Below are positions 22,908-31,174 of a DNA stretch of 64,000 bases, piece by piece (within the stretch, counting starts at the first letter, position 1; the number at the start of each line of letters is the position of its first letter). The stretch is from Microbacterium arborescens (lineage in GTDB: Bacteria; Actinomycetota; Actinomycetes; Actinomycetales; Microbacteriaceae): assembly GCF_030369635.1 (NCBI RefSeq), contig NZ_CP128474.1:2976001-3040000 (forward strand), given 5' to 3'. Both the position numbers and the translations under genes were made by a program. The notes under the pieces were generated by a model that searched no databases, was not told the origin of the DNA, and was given only the letters and a program-made list of their open reading frames with translations.

Positions 22908-23908
22908 GAGACCCTCACTCTCGGATCGATCAGGCTGTACGAGACATCGACGATGAGGTTGATGAGCGCGTAGATGACGGCGATGAACAGGATGAACCCC
23001 TGCAGCACCGGGAAGTCGCGGGCGCTGATCGCCCGGGCGAGGAACGAGCCGATCCCGGGGAAGGCGAACACCGTCTCGGTGAGGATCGCTCCGGCCAGCA
23101 GCAGTCCGACCTGCAGGCCGACGGTGGTGGCGACCGGCAGCATGGCGTTGCGCAGGATGAAGCGGCCGCGGAGCGTCCGGCGGGCGATGCCCTTGGCCCG
23201 GCCGGTGCGCACGTAGTCGGAGTTCTGCACCTCGAGCACCGAGGCGCGGGTGATGCGGACGATGATCGCGAGCGGGATCGTCCCCAGCGCCAGCGCCGGG
23301 AGGATGAGGTGGAGGACGGCGTCCCATGCGGCGTCGAACTCTCCCGTGAGGAGGCCGTCGAGCACATAGAAGTTCGTGTAGTGGGTCGCATCGATGCGCG
23401 GGTCCTGGCGGCCGTCGGACGGCAGCCAGCCGAGCTGAACGGCGAAGACGTACTTGAGGATGAAGGCCAGGAAGAACACCGGGATCGTGACGCCCACGAG
23501 ACTCAGGACGACAGCGAGGTGGTCGCTGATCCTGCCGTGGTGTCGGGCCGCGAGATACCCGAGGGGGATGCCGATGCCGACGGCGAAGATGAGCGCCGCG
23601 ATCGAGAGCTCGACGGTCGCCGGGAAGCGCCGGAGGAACTCCTCGACGACGGGGCGCCCGGTCTCGATCGACGACCCGAAGTCGCCGGTGAGCAGCCGAC
23701 CCATATAGGTGGCGTACTGCTCGAGGATCGGCCGGTTGAAGCCGTACAGCTCGTTGATGCGGGCGATCGCGTCGGGGGTCGCCTTCTCGCCGAGGAGGGC
23801 GACGGCGGGGCCGCCGGGCAGGGCGCGCACCCAGAGGAAGAGGAGGATGCTGAGCCCGAGGAGCGTGGGGATCAGCAGAAGCAGCCGTTGGCCGATGGTT
23901 CGCAGCAA
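22904..23908 (-). CDS. ABC importer permease, DppB/OppB type
   Basis: The 334-residue protein has the DppB/OppB topology: a first hydrophobic helix (RLLLLIPTLLGLSILLFLWV), a long outer loop ending near residue 95, and five more helices. The EAA-type loop reads IVRITRASVLEVQNSDYVRTGRAKG in two parts, with the conserved Gly of the ATPase-contact motif. The initiator is TTG at 23908; no ATG is nearby in frame and GAAAG lies upstream, so this start is likely but not certain. It follows the binding-protein gene after 81 bases that hold a strong hairpin, which probably lowers permease expression. Confidence 0.88.
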   Translation of the reverse strand: MLRTIGQRLLLLIPTLLGLSILLFLWVRALPGGPAVALLGEKATPDAIARINELYGFNRPILEQYATYMGRLLTGDFGSSIETGRPVVEEFLRRFPATVELSIAALIFAVGIGIPLGYLAARHHGRISDHLAVVLSLVGVTIPVFFLAFILKYVFAVQLGWLPSDGRQDPRIDATHYTNFYVLDGLLTGEFDAAWDAVLHLILPALALGTIPLAIIVRITRASVLEVQNSDYVRTGRAKGIARRTLRGRFILRNAMLPVATTVGLQVGLLLAGAILTETVFAFPGIGSFLARAISARDFPVLQGFILFIAVIYALINLIVDVSYSLIDPRVRVS

Positions 23909-23932
23909 CGCGGAATCTTTCGGTCGAGGAGT

Positions 23933-23971
23933 GCGGGGCGGGCTCGCGCCCGAGGCGGTCGCCCGCCCCGC
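23933..23971 (-). terminator. Hairpin between binding protein and permease genes (attenuator or mRNA stabiliser)
   Basis: GCGGGGCGGGC (23933-23943) pairs perfectly with GCCCGCCCCGC (23961-23971) over an 11-base stem with a 17-base loop. It lies just after the binding-protein stop. In many ABC import operons such a hairpin protects the upstream mRNA and partly stops transcription, so that binding protein exceeds permease. Confidence 0.6.
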
Positions 23972-23989
23972 GGGGTCAGCGGTTCGTCG

Positions 23990-25663
23990 TCACTCGGTCA
24001 GGACGATGTCCGTGAACACCTCGTCGTTGACCGGGCTGGCCGGGTAGCTCTCGACGCGCGGGTCGAATGCGAGCGTCGGGGCCGGGTGAGCCAGGGGCAC
24101 GCCGGGGATGAACTCGGCGACCTGCTCGTTGATCTGCTCGTAGAGCGCGGTCTGCTCCTCGAGGTTCGGCACGCCGCGTGCGGCGTTCAGGGCCGCGAAC
24201 AGCTCCGGGTTGTCGAAGCCCCACTCGGCCGAGGGCGCACCGAAGAACACGCCGACGAAGTTGTCGGTGTCGTTGTAGTCGCCCGTCCAGCCCAGGAGGT
24301 GGATGCCGTGGTCGGCGGTGCCCGTGATCTTGTCGAGGTAGTCGGGGCTCCAGGCATCCGTCTGCGGCGTCAGCTGCACACCGACGTCGGTCAGCTGCGT
24401 CGAGATGACGGTGGCGATCTGCTCGGGGTCGGGCATGTAGGGGCGCGAGACGTTGACCGGGTAGTTGAAGGTCAGCGTCAGCGGGTTGGCCTCGGTGTAG
24501 CCGGCCTCCGCGAGCAGGGCCTTGGCCTTCTCGGGGTCGTAGTCGTACGTCGTGACGTCGGGGTTGTAGCCGTTGACGGTGTCGGGCATGAACTGCGTCG
24601 CGACCTCGGTGCCCTCGGGGAGCACCTGCGAGATGAGCGCCTCCTTGTCGATCGCGTGAGAGAGCGCCTCGCGGACGCGCACATCCTGCAGCTCGGGCTG
24701 CGCCTGGTTGAAGGCGAGGTAGAGGATCGTGAACGGGGGACGCGAGACCATCGTGAAGCCGGCCTCTTCGAGCGCGGCGGTGTCGGCGGGGCCGACGAGG
24801 TCGTAGCCGTCGATCGATCCGGCTTCGAGGGCCTGACGGCGCGCGGTGGGGTCGTCGATGACGCGGAAGATGATCTTGTTCACCTGTCCCGAATCGCCCC
24901 AGTAGTCGTCGTAGGCCGAGAGCGTGAGCTCCTCGCCCGGCGACCACTCGTCGAACTTGTAGGGGCCGGTGCCCGTCGGGTGTCCGGCACCGTACTCCGA
25001 CAGCGAGGGGGCCTCTTCGGTGCCGCCGATCTCGTCGGCACCGTACTCCTCGAGCGCGGTCGGGCTCTGCATCGCGAAGGCGGGGAGCGAGAGGGCGGGG
25101 ATGAAGCCGGCGAAGGGCTGCTTCAGCTGCACCGTCGCCTCGAGGTCGGAGCCGGCGGTGCAGGAGTCGAACACCGCGGTGTCGGGGGTCTCGACGTAGC
25201 CGCGGAAGAGCTTGCCGTAGTAGTACGACAGAGCCTCGCTGGCTGCCAGGCCGGTCCAGTTGTACCAGCGGTCGAAGTTCGCGCACACCGCTTCGGCGTT
25301 GAACGGCGTGCCGTCGTGGAAGGTCACGCCCTCCTTCAGCTGGAAGGTGTGGGTCAGTCCGTCGTCGGACGACTCCCAGCTCTCGGCGAGCAGGGGCGCG
25401 GGGTCGGCGGTTCCGGGCTCGGTGCCGACGAGGCCCTCGAAGATCTGGCGTGAGACGCGGAAGGTCTCACCGTCCTGCGCGAAGGCGGGGTCGAGGCTGG
25501 CCGGGTCTGCGGAGGCGGCGAAGACGAAGGTGCCGTCGACGTCGGTCGCGGCATCCGTCTCACCGTCCCCTCCGCGCTGGCTGGTGCACGCCGAGAGGGC
25601 GAGGGCGCCGATGGCGACCGCTGCCAGTCCCGCGAGCGCGCGCTTGCGAGGAGTCGAGAGCAT
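23990..25663 (-). CDS. Peptide/nickel-type ABC substrate-binding lipoprotein (SBP family 5)
   Basis: The 557-residue protein has a lipoprotein signal with lipobox LSAC (cysteine near residue 25) followed by TSQRGG. Typical family 5 features follow: ADPASLDP near residue 55, IFEGLVG, PLLAESW with DGLTHTFQLKEGVTFHDG, and GTGPYKF near residue 230. Length fits the family. This protein captures the substrate outside the membrane and delivers it to the two permeases. The ATG at 25663 has AAAGGGA upstream. The promoter region carries a TATAGG -10 and a palindromic motif shared with the ATPase gene. The substrate could be peptides, nickel or glutathione-like compounds. Confidence 0.92.
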   Translation of the reverse strand: MLSTPRKRALAGLAAVAIGALALSACTSQRGGDGETDAATDVDGTFVFAASADPASLDPAFAQDGETFRVSRQIFEGLVGTEPGTADPAPLLAESWESSDDGLTHTFQLKEGVTFHDGTPFNAEAVCANFDRWYNWTGLAASEALSYYYGKLFRGYVETPDTAVFDSCTAGSDLEATVQLKQPFAGFIPALSLPAFAMQSPTALEEYGADEIGGTEEAPSLSEYGAGHPTGTGPYKFDEWSPGEELTLSAYDDYWGDSGQVNKIIFRVIDDPTARRQALEAGSIDGYDLVGPADTAALEEAGFTMVSRPPFTILYLAFNQAQPELQDVRVREALSHAIDKEALISQVLPEGTEVATQFMPDTVNGYNPDVTTYDYDPEKAKALLAEAGYTEANPLTLTFNYPVNVSRPYMPDPEQIATVISTQLTDVGVQLTPQTDAWSPDYLDKITGTADHGIHLLGWTGDYNDTDNFVGVFFGAPSAEWGFDNPELFAALNAARGVPNLEEQTALYEQINEQVAEFIPGVPLAHPAPTLAFDPRVESYPASPVNDEVFTDIVLTE

Positions 25664-25730
25664 GGGGGTGTCCCTTTCTGAGGTCCGGAGCGGGCCCACC
25701 GCGGCGCGCTCCGAGGTAATTGGGTCCGAA

Positions 25731-25769
25731 CCTATACGGGCAGGAGGGTCGAAGTCATTACATCGATGT
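25731..25769 (-). promoter_or_regulatory. Binding-protein promoter with putative operator
   Basis: TATAGG (25731-25736, minus strand) is a plausible -10. ACATCGATGTAATG (25756-25769, minus strand) covers the -35 position and includes the palindrome ACATCGATGT. The same word with two changes lies before the ATPase gene, so a common regulator could coordinate the two transcription units of the importer. Confidence 0.5.
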
Positions 25770-25836
25770 CTCGATCGTGTTTCGACTGCGCAGACCGGCT
25801 CGCACCGGTGGCGACGCGTGCCGCTAGCGTTGAGGA

Positions 25837-26700
25837 ATGGCACGAGCGCGCGTCGAGGAACCCGGTCCGCAGGCACGCCTGTCAGACGGCACGATCGCTC
25901 GTATCGTGCCCTCTTCGTTCACGTCCGGCTTCGAGCTCGACGTCGATGGAACGCCCCAGTCGCACGTCGACCTCGACGATCCGACACACCTGCACTTCGA
26001 GTACATCGCCCGGATGGCGGCTGTCATCGACCGTCTGCGGATGCCGGGACAGCCGCTCACCGCGGTCCATCTGGGCGCCGGTGCACTGACGCTTCCCCGA
26101 TACATCGCCCACACCCGGCCGGGATCGCGCCAGCAGGTGATCGAGCTCGAACAGCCGCTGGTCGACCTCGTCCGCGAGGCTCTGCCCCTTCCCCGAGGCG
26201 CGCAGGTGCGCGTGCGCATCGGAGATGCCCGCACCGTCGCCGAGAAGCTCCCCCCGGGCCTGACCGGCGCCGCCGACCTCGTCGTCTCCGACGTCTTCGC
26301 GGGAGCGCAGACCCCCGCCCACCTGACGACGGTGGAGTACTACCGCTCGCTCGCACGACTGCTCGCACCGGACGGTGTGCTGCTGGTCAACGTCGCCGAC
26401 GGCGCGGGACTGGCGTTCGCCCGGCGCCAGGTGGCGACGGTGCGCGAGGTCCTCCCCGAGGTGCTGCTGCTCGCCGAGGTGCAGCTGCTGAAGGGGCGAC
26501 GATTCGGCAACATCGTGATCGCGGCGTCGGCTGCCCCGCTGCCCTCGGAGTGGTTGCCGCGCCTGATGGCGGCCGGGCCGTTTCCCGCGAAGGTCGCGCA
26601 GGGCGCGGAGATCGACGAGTTCGCCCGCGGAGCCCGGGTGGCGACGGACGCCGACGCGACCCCGTCGCCGAAGCCGTCGGCATCCGTGTTCGAACGCTGA
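25837..26700 (+). CDS. Spermidine synthase-like SAM-binding protein
   Basis: The 287-residue protein has the SAM-binding core of the spermidine synthase superfamily: AVHLGAGALTLPRYI (residues 76-90), an acidic residue ending strand 2 (QQVIELEQPL), and DLVVSDVFAG near residue 150. It lacks the N-terminal beta-hairpin domain of true SpeE and has a short Ser/Pro tail, so actual aminopropyl transfer is not certain. Actinobacteria have many such SpeE-like proteins of unknown substrate. The ATG follows TAGCGT (25825-25830) by 6 bases, a leaderless arrangement. It is divergent from the peptide-binding-protein gene. Confidence 0.8.
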   Translation: MARARVEEPGPQARLSDGTIARIVPSSFTSGFELDVDGTPQSHVDLDDPTHLHFEYIARMAAVIDRLRMPGQPLTAVHLGAGALTLPRYIAHTRPGSRQQVIELEQPLVDLVREALPLPRGAQVRVRIGDARTVAEKLPPGLTGAADLVVSDVFAGAQTPAHLTTVEYYRSLARLLAPDGVLLVNVADGAGLAFARRQVATVREVLPEVLLLAEVQLLKGRRFGNIVIAASAAPLPSEWLPRLMAAGPFPAKVAQGAEIDEFARGARVATDADATPSPKPSASVFER

Positions 26701-26773
26701 CCGGCGCGGCGGGCGGGCGCTTCGGCGCCTTTCGACGAGACTGGGATCCACCGTTCTCGAGTCGCGGAGGTGG

Positions 26774-27307
26774 ATGACGGTGGGCTACATCCTCGGGTAC
26801 GACCCGGACACGCTGCGGGAGATCGTCGACCCGGAGCAGTGCGCACAGCGCCTGGCTGAGATCGGCGAGCAGCGCAGCCTGCCCGCGCTCCTCGAGCGCG
26901 TCTGGCTGCTGAAGGTGCTCGATCGGCTCGACGAGGCTCTCGTCCTCGCCGAGCAGGCGGTGCGAGTGGCGCGCATGGCGGGGACCCGCAAAGACCTGCT
27001 GCGCGCCCGTGTGCTGCACGCGACGATCCTGCAGAATCGCGGGGCGTTCGCCGCGGCGATCCAGGAGCTGACGACGTGCGCGGAGGAAGCGGAGGGCCAG
27101 AACTGGCCCCTGCTCGCCGCCTTCGCCTACCAGCACCGCGGCAAGGTGTCGTACGACGCGGAGGAGTACTCCGACGCTCGCACCGACTTCAAGCGTGCCC
27201 TGTTCCTCCGCCAGGAGGGCGGCGCCCCCGAGGAGCAGCTCGAGTCGACCCTGCTCGCCGTCGACGCCGCTGAGCGGCGCCGTTCGCGCTCGATCGTCGC
27301 CAGCTGA
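26774..27307 (+). CDS. TPR-like repeat protein
   Basis: The 177-residue protein is almost all helical and contains three degenerate tetratricopeptide-like units (around residues 40-75, 80-112 and 115-150, with patterns such as LDEALVLAEQAVRVA, RGAFAAAIQELTTCA and EYSDARTDFKRALFL). It has no signal peptide, so it is a cytoplasmic protein-protein interaction module. The ATG at 26774 is only 3 bases from GGAGG; the GTG two codons later has better spacing and could be the real start. It lies 73 bases after the SAM-binding gene. No partner can be named. Confidence 0.75.
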   Translation: MTVGYILGYDPDTLREIVDPEQCAQRLAEIGEQRSLPALLERVWLLKVLDRLDEALVLAEQAVRVARMAGTRKDLLRARVLHATILQNRGAFAAAIQELTTCAEEAEGQNWPLLAAFAYQHRGKVSYDAEEYSDARTDFKRALFLRQEGGAPEEQLESTLLAVDAAERRRSRSIVAS

Positions 27308-27350
27308 GCGCCGCCGTCCGCTGTCTCACCCCGCGCGTAACGTCCACCGC

Positions 27351-27839
27351 ATGAGTGATCTCGATCGGGTCCGGGTCTGGGCCGAGGCGCTGATCGCGGC
27401 GCACCTCGACGACTCCTGGACGTTCCGGTTCGACAACGCCAAGCGTCGCGCGGGCCAGTGCGACTACACGCGCCGGCGCATCAGCGTCTCGCGATACCTC
27501 GCAGCCCGGTTCGACGACGACGAGAACCACCAGACACTGCTGCACGAGGTCGCCCACGCGATCGCCGGCCCGGCCGCCGGCCACGGTCGCGACTGGCTCC
27601 GTACGGCGCGCGAGCTCGGCTATGTCGGCGGCACGACCCATCGCGGTGAGACGGCCGTCGAGCTGGCGCCATGGGTGGGCCAGTGCCCCGCCGGCCATGT
27701 GGCCTACCGCCACCGCCGTCCCACGCGGGCGGCGTCATGCCGGATGTGCGCATCGTCATACGACGAGCGCCATCTGTTCCGGTGGGTTCGCCGCGAGATC
27801 TCCCCGGCGGACCGACGCGCAGCCGCGACCCCGCGCTGA
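27351..27839 (+). CDS. SprT-like zinc metalloprotease domain protein
   Basis: The 162-residue protein has the SprT/SPRTN-type HExxH site: HEVAHAIAG near residue 64, with a following HGRDW whose His could be the third ligand. A C-terminal zinc ribbon is suggested by CPAGH and CRMC. Family members include SPRTN, which degrades DNA-protein crosslinks; bacterial versions are mostly uncharacterised. The ATG lies 7 bases after TAACGT (27338-27343), consistent with a leaderless message. It is convergent with the ComB-like gene, with a palindromic element between them. Confidence 0.82.
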   Translation: MSDLDRVRVWAEALIAAHLDDSWTFRFDNAKRRAGQCDYTRRRISVSRYLAARFDDDENHQTLLHEVAHAIAGPAAGHGRDWLRTARELGYVGGTTHRGETAVELAPWVGQCPAGHVAYRHRRPTRAASCRMCASSYDERHLFRWVRREISPADRRAAATPR

Positions 27840-27849
27840 CGGCTGCACG

Positions 27850-27891
27850 AACTCCTCGATTCGGGCTCGTTTCGCGACGTTCTCGAGGAGT
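27850..27891. repeat. Palindromic element between convergent genes
   Basis: AACTCCTCGA (27850-27859) pairs with TCGAGGAGT (27883-27891) around 23 bases. It sits between two convergent stops and could end both transcripts. The outer word AACTCCTC followed by a T-T-C-G-G-G stretch is also found in the element inside the ABC-F gene (46226-46301), so this may be a member of a dispersed repeat family. Confidence 0.55.
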
Positions 27892-27896
27892 CGGCG

Positions 27897-28544
27897 TCAG
27901 GCGGCCGTGAAGACACCGCCGCGGAGCACCGGCGCCATCGCATCGGCCCCGATCTGCGCCGCCGCGAGCACGTCGGCGCGCAGCCCACGCTCGAGGAGCT
28001 CCTGCCCCGAGCCGCTCGCCGTGAGCAGGTGCCGCACCGCGCCGCCGAGGCCGCGGAACGACTCGCACGCCGCGGCCGCTTCCGGCGAGGTGTGGTCGAT
28101 GCCGAGGCGCGAGAGGGCGTCGACGACCGCTCCCGCACCGAGCAGGTCTTCGACGGCGAAACGCAGCTCGGGCTCCTCGCCCGGCCCGGCGAGCTCGCCC
28201 GCGGCGATCACGGCGATACTCGTGCGGGCTCCGCGGCGCTGCTGCTCCGCGAGGACGGCGGCCGCGACCGCGCCGGCGTTGCGCAGGCAGCCGAGCAGCA
28301 CGAGCGCATCGGATGCCGCCCCGGCGATCATCGCGCCGTTGCGCGAGACGGCGCGCGCGGCGTCGTCGAGCACGACGCGCTCCCCCGCGGCGACGCGGGC
28401 CGAGACGGTCGACGAGAAGCGCAGCACATCGACGACGACCACGACATCCGCGGGGGCCACGCGGCGAAGGCCCGCGATGCCCCAGTCGAGACGCACCTGG
28501 TAGCGGGACTGGTCGAACGGCGAGGATGCTGCGGGCAACGGCAT
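27897..28544 (-). CDS. ComB-family 2-phosphosulfolactate phosphatase-like protein
   Basis: The 215-residue protein matches the ComB family: VVVVDVLRFSSTVS near residue 40 (the Asp-Val-Leu-Arg motif), RNGAMI and VLLGCLRNAGAVA, and acidic metal-binding residues. In methanogens ComB makes (R)-3-sulfolactate for coenzyme M; actinobacteria lack that pathway, so the substrate here is probably different, and the name describes only the fold. The ATG follows TAGGCT (28551-28556) by 6 bases. It is divergent from the SRPBCC-like gene. Confidence 0.8.
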   Translation of the reverse strand: MPLPAASSPFDQSRYQVRLDWGIAGLRRVAPADVVVVVDVLRFSSTVSARVAAGERVVLDDAARAVSRNGAMIAGAASDALVLLGCLRNAGAVAAAVLAEQQRRGARTSIAVIAAGELAGPGEEPELRFAVEDLLGAGAVVDALSRLGIDHTSPEAAAACESFRGLGGAVRHLLTASGSGQELLERGLRADVLAAAQIGADAMAPVLRGGVFTAA

Positions 28545-28576
28545 CCGATCAGCCTACGACGGGGCAGACTGGGCTC

Positions 28577-29107
28577 ATGCGCATCCTCCAGAAGCTCGTG
28601 CTCGACTGCGACGCCGACGCCGCCTGGCGTGCCCTCCACTCGCCGCGCGCGCTCGCCGAGCTGTACGCACCGCTCATGGGGCTCGAGCCCCTCGCCGCCG
28701 AGGGGATGCCGACCTCGCTCGAACCGGGGGCGGACGTGCCGGTCCAGCTGTCGGCGCTGGGCATGCCGGTCGGGCGTCAGCTGATCCACGTGTCGGACCG
28801 TGCGGTCGAAGAGCACCGGCCCGGAGAGACGGATGCCTCGACCGTGCGGATCCTGCGTGACAGCGGCATCCCCCTCACCGGCCCGCTCTCGGTGCTCGAC
28901 GTCTGGGACCACCAGATGGCGGTCTCGCCGGCACCCGGCGACCCCACCCGCACGCTGTGGCGCGAGCGCCTCGTGATCGGGGGCCTCGCCGCGCCGGCGC
29001 TGTGGCCGATGCTCTGGGCGACCTGGCAGTGGCGATCGACGCGCCTGCGGCAGGTCGCGCCGACCTGGGCCTACGACCCCGAGCCCGAGCCCGATCCCGC
29101 GTCGTGA
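28577..29107 (+). CDS. SRPBCC-like (START-fold) protein
   Basis: The 176-residue protein starts with a strand-helix pattern typical of the polyketide-cyclase/SRPBCC fold (LVLDCDADAAWRALHSPRALAELYAPLMG), followed by alternating strands and a long C-terminal helix around WPMLWATWQWRSTRLRQ. These proteins enclose a cavity for hydrophobic ligands; no specific ligand can be inferred. The ATG is 6 bases after CAGACT (28565-28570). The GNAT gene starts with GTGA overlapping its stop by 4 bases, so the two are coupled. Confidence 0.7.
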   Translation: MRILQKLVLDCDADAAWRALHSPRALAELYAPLMGLEPLAAEGMPTSLEPGADVPVQLSALGMPVGRQLIHVSDRAVEEHRPGETDASTVRILRDSGIPLTGPLSVLDVWDHQMAVSPAPGDPTRTLWRERLVIGGLAAPALWPMLWATWQWRSTRLRQVAPTWAYDPEPEPDPAS

Positions 29108-29649
29108 CCGCCGTCGCCGTGCGGCGGGCCGTTCCCGCCGATGCTGCGGCGATCGCGCGCGTGCACGTCGTCGGCTGGCACGAGGCCTACACCGGCCGGA
29201 TGCCGCAGAGCATCCTCGACCGCCTCGATCTCGATCGTCTGACGCGCGTACGGGGTGAACTGCTCGGCCACGAGCAGCGGCTCGACGAGCGACAGTCGGC
29301 GGTGCCGGCCGGCACGGAACGCACGCACGACCTCGGCCGCACATGGGTCGCCGTGATCTCCGGCACGATCGTCGGTTTCGCCGTCAGCGGCTCGTCCCGC
29401 GACGACCCTCCCGCTGCACCGCTCGAGCTGTATGCGATCTACGTCCTCGCCGCCCACTACGGCACCGGCGCGGGGCAGGCGCTGCTGGATGCCGCTCTGG
29501 GCGACGAGCCCGCGTCGCTCTGGGTGCTCGCCGACAACCCGCGTGCCCGCGCGTTCTACGCCCGCAACGGATTCCGCCCCGACGGCGCCGTGAAGGACGA
29601 CACCAGCTGGGGCGAGACCATCAGCGAGGTCCGGCTCGTCCGCCGATGA
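29104..29649 (+). CDS. GNAT-family N-acetyltransferase
   Basis: The 181-residue protein has a GNAT core: AVRRAVPADAAAIARVHV at the start, YAIYVLAAHYGTGAGQALLDA (motif A, the acetyl-CoA pyrophosphate loop, GTGAG) around residues 113-135, and NPRARAFYARNGF (motif B) near residue 150. A GTG start at 29104 overlaps the SRPBCC-like gene by 4 bases and removes an unrelated upstream extension. The acceptor is unknown; proteins with the RVHVxGWHEAY motif often modify small amines or peptides. The last codons lie inside a strong hairpin shared with the convergent ABC permease gene. Confidence 0.88.
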   Translation: MTAVAVRRAVPADAAAIARVHVVGWHEAYTGRMPQSILDRLDLDRLTRVRGELLGHEQRLDERQSAVPAGTERTHDLGRTWVAVISGTIVGFAVSGSSRDDPPAAPLELYAIYVLAAHYGTGAGQALLDAALGDEPASLWVLADNPRARAFYARNGFRPDGAVKDDTSWGETISEVRLVRR

Positions 29650-29665
29650 GGGACGAGCCGGACCT
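29627..29665. terminator. Bidirectional hairpin terminator overlapping GNAT 3' end
   Basis: A perfect 15-base stem (29627-29641 with 29651-29665) with a 9-base loop spans the last codons and stop of the GNAT gene and precedes the convergent permease stop by 19 bases. It can serve both strands. Confidence 0.8.
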
Positions 29666-29683
29666 GCCGGAGCGTGAGCCGCG

Positions 29684-31174
29684 TCACTCGGCGAGTGCCT
29701 CCACGGGCGAGACGCGGGTCGCGAGACGGGTGGGCACGACGGCGGCCACGAGGGTGAGCACGGCGGTGGCCACGACGATCCCGGCGACGGTGAGCCACGG
29801 GATGCCCGGAAGCACGAAGGTGGGGGCGAGCCACAGCGGCGGCACCCGCACCGACCCGAGCAGCGACTGCGCCGCCGCCCAGCCGTAGGCGATGCCGAGA
29901 AGCAGGCCGAACACGACCGAGGTGATCGTGATGTGCGCCGCCTCGAACAGCACCATCGAGCGGATCTGACGTCCGGTCAGGCCGAGGGCGCGCAGCAGCC
30001 CGAGCTCGCGGGTGCGCTGGACCACGCCGATCGTGAGCAGGTTGACGAGACCGACGGCCGCGATCACCGCCGACACCCCGACGAGAGCCATCATGACCGC
30101 GCTGAACGTGTCGAGCAGACGGGCCATCTCGCCCGACACCTCGCCACCGCCCGAGGCGGCCATGACGCCCTTGACCGACTCCGAGGCGACGGCGAACATC
30201 GTCACGAGCGTGACGCCCATGACGACGCCGATCGCCATGCGGCTCGATCGCTCCGGGTAGCGCAGCGCGTTCTCGGCTGCGAGCCGCGCCGACGCCGAAC
30301 GGCCGAAGAGCCGACCGGTCAGTCGGAGCAGCGGCGGCATGACGAGTGCGGCGCCCAGGCTCAGTCCGGTGAACGAGGCGAGACCTCCGAAGAACGCGAC
30401 GACCACGCCGAGGGGTGTGGTGAAGCCGGCGAGGATGCCGAGAGCGAGCAGCACCGCGCCGACGCCGAACAACGACACCGCGGCGACGCGGCGGCGCGTA
30501 CGGCCCGCGGCCTCTTCCGCCGTGCGCGGCGCGGACCCCGCGAGGGCAGCGAGGGGCGTGACCTCGAGCACGCGACGCGACCCGGACCACGCGGCGATCC
30601 AGGTCGTCAGCGCTACGACGAATGCCGGCGCCAGCAGCACGGGCTGCACGACGTTGTAGTCGACGTCGAGCCCCCACGCCCGTGCGGCGATCTGCTGGAG
30701 ACCGAGCGCTCCGGCGGTTCCGCCGACCAGCCCGAGCACGGCGCCGATCGCGCCGACGACGAGGCCCTGCCGCGCGATCCGCGACCGCTGCGACCGCGCC
30801 GACGCGCCGATGAGGCGCATCAGGGCGATCTGACGGGTGCGACCCGCCACGATCGTGGCGAACGTGTTGGCCGTGACGATCGCGGCGACGTACATCGCCA
30901 CCGCGACCAGCAGCACGCTGAGGATCGCCACGACGATGACGATGGTCTCTCCACCCGAGAGGAACGGGTCGGCCATGAGCCACGCGCCGATCAGCCCGGT
31001 GACGGCGACCAGCAGCACGCCGAATCCGCCCGAGATCGCGGCGACGAGCACCGAGGCGCCCATCCCCCGCTCGCGCAGCCACGCCCAACGTCCGGAGGCC
31101 GGGGCCGCCGAACCCGACCCGGGCCGCATCCGCGCCGACGAGGATGCCGCGCGCGCCGCGGTCACGGCGGTCAT
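29684..31174 (-). CDS. FtsX/MacB-type ABC transporter permease
   Basis: The 496-residue protein contains two FtsX-like modules: helices at about residues 42-65, 75-100, 130-160 and 175-195, then a second set after residue 235 with an outer loop near 330-350, and three helices at the C-terminus. Motifs such as GRTRQIALMRLIGAS and QRTRELGLLRALGLTGRQIRSMV are the cytoplasmic helices seen in LolC/MacB/BceB-like exporters, and it ends with the usual SPVEALAE. Start ATG overlaps the ATPase stop (ATGA). With the ATPase it forms a mechanotransmission-type ABC system for envelope stress, lipid or antibiotic handling. It lacks a long outer domain, so it is not a typical MacB. Confidence 0.88.
   Translation of the reverse strand: MTAVTAARAASSSARMRPGSGSAAPASGRWAWLRERGMGASVLVAAISGGFGVLLVAVTGLIGAWLMADPFLSGGETIVIVVAILSVLLVAVAMYVAAIVTANTFATIVAGRTRQIALMRLIGASARSQRSRIARQGLVVGAIGAVLGLVGGTAGALGLQQIAARAWGLDVDYNVVQPVLLAPAFVVALTTWIAAWSGSRRVLEVTPLAALAGSAPRTAEEAAGRTRRRVAAVSLFGVGAVLLALGILAGFTTPLGVVVAFFGGLASFTGLSLGAALVMPPLLRLTGRLFGRSASARLAAENALRYPERSSRMAIGVVMGVTLVTMFAVASESVKGVMAASGGGEVSGEMARLLDTFSAVMMALVGVSAVIAAVGLVNLLTIGVVQRTRELGLLRALGLTGRQIRSMVLFEAAHITITSVVFGLLLGIAYGWAAAQSLLGSVRVPPLWLAPTFVLPGIPWLTVAGIVVATAVLTLVAAVVPTRLATRVSPVEALAE

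Noticed and set aside
23309..25453. 714-codon plus-strand open frame over the importer permease and binding protein
   Set aside because: Antisense shadow of a well-supported minus-strand binding protein; no start signal or domain.
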